This document shows positions 59,955-64,000 of a stretch of DNA of 64,000 bases, piece by piece (positions within the stretch are counted from its first letter, which is position 1; each line of letters starts with the position of its first letter). Under the pieces are notes generated by a model that did not search any database, had not been told where the DNA came from, and saw nothing but the letters and a program-made list of their open reading frames with translations. The translations under genes and the position numbers were made by a program. Source of the DNA: Crickella sp963642455 (lineage in GTDB: Bacteria > Bacillota > Clostridia > Peptostreptococcales > Anaerovoracaceae); assembly GCA_963642455.1 (NCBI GenBank), contig CAVIGM010000002.1, positions 3,870-67,869 on the forward strand, given 5' to 3'.

Positions 59955-61091
59955 ATGATTATTAGTAACGAGATTAACGAAAGCAATATTTTGCATTATA
60001 TAGTAATCATGGCTGTGATTGCATTTATCATCGCCTTTGTCATGACACCACTCAGCATCAGACTTGCTCACAAGATTGGTGCTATTGATGTGCCTAAAGA
60101 CGGGCGAAGAATGCATCATAGACCGATTCCAAGATTTGGCGGAATTGCAATTTATCTCGCCACTACTATTACGATGCTTGTTTTCGTAGGAAATAACGAG
60201 AGCATCAGAACTGCAATTATCGGCGGAACGCTTATGTATATTCTCGGCGCAATAGATGACTTGAAGCAGCTTAAGGCGCTGACGAAATTCGCCGGACAGA
60301 CAGCGATTGCAATTATAATGTATGTGATGGGTATAAGAATTACCTTCATCAGCAATTATTTCGGCTCGGGTATTTGGAACTTCGGAATGGCAGTTTCCTT
60401 TATTATTACAATCGGCTGGATTGTCGGAGTTACGAATGCGGTCAATCTGATGGATGGGCTGGACGGCTTAGCTGCTGGAATTGCGATGATTATCGGAATT
60501 ACTCTTGCGTATGTTGCATACATTCACGGCAGAGACGGCTCTATCGTCGTATGCCTTGCAATGGTAGCACTGGCGGGAGCGTGCGCAGGTTTTCTGCCAT
60601 ACAATTTCAGCCCGGCAAGAACCTTTATGGGAGATGGAGGCGCGCTTTTCCTCGGATTCATGATTTCAATCATGTCGGTAATCTCGCCTCTTAAGAGAGC
60701 AACTTTTGTAGCGGCACTTGTTCCTATCATGGCACTTGCTATTCCTATCTTTGATACACTCTTTGCAATCGTGAGAAGAATGATCAAGCACGAGGGCATT
60801 ATGACACCGGACAAAGGTCATATCCACCACAGAATTATGAAGAGCGGTTTCGGACAGAGAAGGTCCGTTCTTATCATTTACGGAATCGTTGCGACTATGG
60901 GTATGGCAGCGGTTATGATCAGCCGTGAATTATATAAAGAGGCCGTGGTTCTTGCGATGATAGCAACTATGTACCTTCTTGTAATTCTGGCAGACCATAA
61001 GAATGAGAAGAAGGAAGAGCCGGACGGCTGGGTCAAGAAGGCCAAGCCAAAGGACGGCGAGGACGAATGGGTTAAGGATGAAATTAATTAA
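59955..61091 (+). CDS. Undecaprenyl-phosphate N-acetylglucosaminyl/glycosyl-1-phosphate transferase (WecA/TagO family)
   Basis: 378 aa, polytopic (about 10-11 helices). Conserved RRMHHRPIPRFGGIAIY, DDLKQL, TNAVNLMDGLDGLAAG and the metal-binding region GDGGALFLGF, with cytoplasmic HIHHRIM loop. It transfers sugar-1-phosphate to undecaprenyl phosphate, the first step for teichoic acid or capsule polymers. The C-terminal tail is Lys/Glu-rich. It overlaps the next gene by 14 nt and is followed by an LCP ligase, so the two are likely in one polymer pathway. Confidence 0.92.
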   Translation: MIISNEINESNILHYIVIMAVIAFIIAFVMTPLSIRLAHKIGAIDVPKDGRRMHHRPIPRFGGIAIYLATTITMLVFVGNNESIRTAIIGGTLMYILGAIDDLKQLKALTKFAGQTAIAIIMYVMGIRITFISNYFGSGIWNFGMAVSFIITIGWIVGVTNAVNLMDGLDGLAAGIAMIIGITLAYVAYIHGRDGSIVVCLAMVALAGACAGFLPYNFSPARTFMGDGGALFLGFMISIMSVISPLKRATFVAALVPIMALAIPIFDTLFAIVRRMIKHEGIMTPDKGHIHHRIMKSGFGQRRSVLIIYGIVATMGMAAVMISRELYKEAVVLAMIATMYLLVILADHKNEKKEEPDGWVKKAKPKDGEDEWVKDEIN

Positions 61092-61728
61092 GAGATTATT
61101 TAAACTCGCCTGCTTACTGCTGATACTCGTAGTGGCAGGCGATGTGTATGTTTTTATAAGAGGCATGGATTCGATTGTGAATTTCAAGAGCAATCTCAGC
61201 CACGCCGAATGTGCGATAGTGCTCGGAGCAGGGATAAATCCTGACGGAACACCAGGCTCTTTTCTACAGAACAGATTAGATACGGCAATCGAGCTATATA
61301 ACGACGGCATTGTTGATAAGCTCCTTCTTACGGGAGATAACGGCCAGGTCGAATATAACGAAGTCGGGGCTATGCGAGAATACGCGCTCGAGCAAGGCGT
61401 TCCCGCCGAGGACATCTTCATGGACCACGCGGGCTTTTCTACTTACGAGAGCATGTATCGCGCGAGAGCGATTTTCCAAGTGGAGAGCGCAATAGTTGTT
61501 ACACAGCGTTATCACGAATTTCGTTCCCTTTATATAGGGCAAAAGCAGGGAATACATGTTCAGGGCTATTGTGCCGATGCCGTTCATAATGACGGAGACA
61601 AGCTGCGCATAGTTCGCGAAATGTTGGCGATGGATAAGGACATCGTACAGTGCTTGCTCAAGACAAGGCCTAAATACCTTGGGGAGGCGATTCCGATAAG
61701 CGGAGACGGAACGGCAAGCTGGGATTAA
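61078..61728 (+). CDS. YdcF/ElyC/SanA (DUF218) family protein
   Basis: 216 aa from ATG 61078 (MKLIKRLFKLACLLLILVVAG: a signal anchor). The DUF218 core reads ECAIVLGAGINPDGTPGSFLQNRLDTAIELY, LLTGDNG, EYNEVGAMREYAL, HAGFSTYESM and VVTQRYHEFR. The family is linked to cell-envelope functions, but its reaction is not defined. The ATG overlaps the WecA-like gene by 14 nt, with AAGG just before it. Confidence 0.88.
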   Translation: MKLIKRLFKLACLLLILVVAGDVYVFIRGMDSIVNFKSNLSHAECAIVLGAGINPDGTPGSFLQNRLDTAIELYNDGIVDKLLLTGDNGQVEYNEVGAMREYALEQGVPAEDIFMDHAGFSTYESMYRARAIFQVESAIVVTQRYHEFRSLYIGQKQGIHVQGYCADAVHNDGDKLRIVREMLAMDKDIVQCLLKTRPKYLGEAIPISGDGTASWD

Positions 61729-61734
61729 ATATAA

Positions 61735-63054
61735 ATGCAGATTGGCGGATACGAGGATAGAAAGATAAGTAGACGGGAAGTTAGAGTGGAGAAATCGGAA
61801 GGCAAAAAGAAATTGAAAATTCTGCCTAAGAGCAAATGGCTCAGAGCCTTGGTTTTTGTTGAGCTTATTGTTGCTTTTGCGTTCATGGTATTGCTTACCT
61901 TTGTTGATGTTTTTCCAAAGGACATAGTAGCAATTCTTCTTGCCGTGCTGCTTTATTTCCTTGTAATGTCAATCGTTCTTCTAAGAAGCAGAAGCAGGAA
62001 AAAGGCTGCCCGAGTAGTCGGGATTGTCTTCTCCTCGGTTGTGCTCGTGCTATACGGAGCGGGAAGCTACTACCTTGCGTCTGCTTTTTCCATGTTCAAC
62101 CGCATCAGTGTCGACGAAATCGCAGGCTCGGGAGTAGACGTTACGGAGCAGGCTTTCAATGTATATATCACGGGAATTGACCAGTGGGAGTACGAGAAGG
62201 GGCAGGACCTCGAGCGAAGCGACGTTAATATGATAATGACGGTCAACCCGAACACTAAGACCATTCTGCTTACATCTATGCCAAGAGATAGCTATGTGGC
62301 TCTGCACAAGAACGGCGCCATGGATAAGCTGACTCATACTGGAATTTACGGCGTAGACGAGACGCTTAATACCGTAAGCGACTGGTTCGACGGCCTCAAA
62401 TTTGACTATTATATCAAGGTGAATTTCTCGACTCTTGTAGATGTCATCGACGCGGTAGGCGGCATTGATGTCGAGAACGATATAGAATTCAATTCGTGGA
62501 TTAGGGAGGACTTCAACTACCCTGTCGGAAACCTCCACCTTGACGGCATACACGCCCTTTATTTTGCGAGAGAAAGAAAATCTTTTGAGGACGAGGACGA
62601 GAAGAGAATCGCAAATCAGCAGAAGGTTCTCAAGGCGATGATTGACAAGTGTTGCACGAGCAAGACGATTCTGCTGAATTATCAAGACCTTCTGAATGCG
62701 GCGGGCAACAATATGGAGACGAATTTGACGCCTAAGCAGATGAATGCCCTTGTAAAAATGCAGCTGTCTGACCTGGGTGCGTGGACAATCAAGCAGCAGG
62801 CGGTAAGCGGAGAGGACGCAATGAGAACGGTTGCTTCGATGAGCCGCGAGAACGAATATTTCGTTTCGATTCCTAATCAAGAGACTGTAGATGCTTGTAT
62901 TGCAGGAATAAATGAAGTTATGAATCCTCCGGAAGAGGAAGTCAAGAAGGTTGCAGCGGAACGAAAAGCCGCTAAGCAAGAGAACCTTGCGCAATCGTTC
63001 TTCAAGAAGATCTTTTCGGGAAAGACGGGAAAGACGGGAAAGAAGAGTAAATAA
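61735..63054 (+). CDS. LytR-CpsA-Psr (LCP) family ligase
   Basis: 439 aa. Three N-terminal hydrophobic segments (~34-60, 62-80, 90-115) then the extracellular LCP domain: SDVNMIMTVNPNTKTILLTSMPRDS, LNTVSDWF, VNFSTLVDVIDAVGGIDVEND, GNLHLDGIHALYFARERK and RIANQQKVLKAMI. LCP proteins attach polyprenyl-linked polymers to peptidoglycan. A basic C-terminal tail ends KTGKTGKKSK. Overlaps the next gene by 1 nt. It matches the adjacent WecA/TagO-like enzyme that starts such polymers. Confidence 0.92.
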   Translation: MQIGGYEDRKISRREVRVEKSEGKKKLKILPKSKWLRALVFVELIVAFAFMVLLTFVDVFPKDIVAILLAVLLYFLVMSIVLLRSRSRKKAARVVGIVFSSVVLVLYGAGSYYLASAFSMFNRISVDEIAGSGVDVTEQAFNVYITGIDQWEYEKGQDLERSDVNMIMTVNPNTKTILLTSMPRDSYVALHKNGAMDKLTHTGIYGVDETLNTVSDWFDGLKFDYYIKVNFSTLVDVIDAVGGIDVENDIEFNSWIREDFNYPVGNLHLDGIHALYFARERKSFEDEDEKRIANQQKVLKAMIDKCCTSKTILLNYQDLLNAAGNNMETNLTPKQMNALVKMQLSDLGAWTIKQQAVSGEDAMRTVASMSRENEYFVSIPNQETVDACIAGINEVMNPPEEEVKKVAAERKAAKQENLAQSFFKKIFSGKTGKTGKKSK

Positions 63055-64000
63055 TGCTGCAGAATTTCATCATTTGCATTAACTCGGTAATTCCGCAGGC
63101 GGTATACCTGATTGTCGGAATTATGCTGAAGCGCTTCAATGTGATTAGCGAAGAAGAGGTGAAGCGATTTACGAAAGTTATATTCGTAATGCTTTATCCT
63201 TTTCTTATGTTTGATAATCTTTACGGCAAGAGCCTTAGCGAGCACTTCAGTCTGCCGCTTATCATCTACGCCTTCGCATCCCTTCTTGTAATAATTGTAT
63301 GTATATGGTGGGCTGTCTGCCGCTTTGAGAAGGACAATTATAACAGGGGCGCGATGATACAGGCGATGTTTCGAAGCAATATAGTGCTGATGGGTCTGCC
63401 TGTTGCGACGTATATTTTCGGCAAAGGAAATGTTGCAACTGTTGCGGTGTTGCTAATGGTTGTAGTGCCAATATACAACGTGATTGCAGTCGTTATTTTC
63501 GAGGATTTCCGAGGCGGAAAAGTCAGCTGGAAGAGCATACTTCACGGTGTGCTTACCAATCCTTTGATTGACGGTGGCATCGCAGCGATAATCGTGCTTG
63601 TTCTCGGTATAGAAATGCCAGAGAACCTGCTGGTGCCAATTAGAGCTCTTTCCGATGCGACAACACCGGTTGCGATGGTGCTTCTTGGGGCATCACTTAA
63701 GATTAGCGGAATTAAGCAGGACAAAAGAAAAGTTCTGGCTTGCGTGTCCGTCAAGCTCATCGTTGTTCCGATCTTCGGAATCGGCGGTGCCGTGCTCTTC
63801 GGACTGCGAGGAGTTGAGCTTCTTGCGATTGCTCTAATGTACGCGACACCGACGGCCCTTGCCTCCTTTGCGATGGCATCCTCGATGGGCGGAAACGGCG
63901 AGCTGACCGGCGAGGCGGTGGTTTTCTCGACTATGATGTCTTGCCTGAGCCTACCTGTTATATTATTCGTGCTTATGCAGCTCGGATATCTTGCGATATA
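63054..64000 (+). CDS. AEC-family (auxin efflux carrier-type) transporter, C-terminus cut by the window
   Basis: About 315 codons in the window with no stop yet. It starts ATG at 63054 (MLQNFIICINSVIPQAVYLI), overlapping the LCP stop, and continues through hydrophobic helices with family features (LMGLPVATYIFG, TTPVAMVLLGASLKISG, YATPTALASFAMASSMGG). The AEC family exports or imports small organic anions such as malate; the substrate is unknown. Normal length is ~310 aa, so only a few residues should be missing. Confidence 0.88.
   Translation, partial: MLQNFIICINSVIPQAVYLIVGIMLKRFNVISEEEVKRFTKVIFVMLYPFLMFDNLYGKSLSEHFSLPLIIYAFASLLVIIVCIWWAVCRFEKDNYNRGAMIQAMFRSNIVLMGLPVATYIFGKGNVATVAVLLMVVVPIYNVIAVVIFEDFRGGKVSWKSILHGVLTNPLIDGGIAAIIVLVLGIEMPENLLVPIRALSDATTPVAMVLLGASLKISGIKQDKRKVLACVSVKLIVVPIFGIGGAVLFGLRGVELLAIALMYATPTALASFAMASSMGGNGELTGEAVVFSTMMSCLSLPVILFVLMQLGYLAI

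Overview
The window is a stretch of a Firmicutes (Clostridia-type anaerobe) chromosome around the replication origin. The evidence is the gyrA-gyrB, jag-yidC-yidD-rnpA-rpmH, dnaA-dnaN, mnmE-mnmG-rsmG and parA-parB genes, DnaA boxes on both sides of dnaA, and two perfect parS sites. ParB, GdpP, DivIC, RNase M5 and HflX homologues, A/G-rich Shine-Dalgarno sites and 2-hydroxyacyl-CoA dehydratase-type proteins fit a strict anaerobe. A family such as the Anaerovoracaceae is a guess. I saw no rRNA, tRNA, CRISPR array, transposase or prophage.

Layout. 1-4840 (minus): gyrA (partial), gyrB, jag, yidC, yidD, rnpA, rpmH. 4996-6204: an iron alcohol dehydrogenase inserted between rpmH and dnaA. 6330-9130: bipartite oriC with dnaA and dnaN. 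9217-9480: a ~260-bp repeat with 19-bp terminal inverted repeats. Then recF (minus) and mnmE, mnmG, rsmG, a second inverted copy of the repeat, a parS-bearing palindrome, parA, parB, gdpP, rplI, dnaB, a DnaD-DnaI hybrid, an M23 peptidase, divIC, rnmV, rsmA and an LtaS-like sulfatase. aroB is on the minus strand; rho and a YqhQ-PrmC fusion follow.

33.1-46.3 kb is the accessory part and the most interesting. After ddl come a CooT-CsoR fusion regulator and a His-rich protein (minus). Facing them is operon I: two 2-hydroxyacyl-CoA dehydratase-like subunits and a small membrane protein. htpG follows, then operon II: a CooC-like nickel-insertion ATPase, a second subunit pair, an archerase-type ATPase activator, a paralogous small membrane protein, and a stand-alone homologue of the middle domain of acetyl-CoA synthase. 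No CO dehydrogenase, full acetyl-CoA synthase, CoA-transferase or acyl-CoA dehydrogenase lies nearby. I infer an ATP-driven, probably nickel-linked iron-sulfur reductase system of unknown substrate. It interrupts the usual rho...prfA-sua5-rpiB-upp neighbourhood.

46.3-64 kb returns to ordinary genes: yitT, rpmE, prfA, sua5, rpiB, upp, tyrS, a C_GCAxxG_C_C protein, hflX, cysE, cysK (with a palindromic operator), a second iron alcohol dehydrogenase, pgi, then an envelope cluster (epimerase, WecA/TagO-like transferase, YdcF-like, LCP ligase) and a partial AEC transporter.

Four runs of N (10847-10852, 25029-25097, 29571-29662, 30817-30927) lie inside mnmE, rnmV and rho (two), and the sequence beside most of them is low-complexity.
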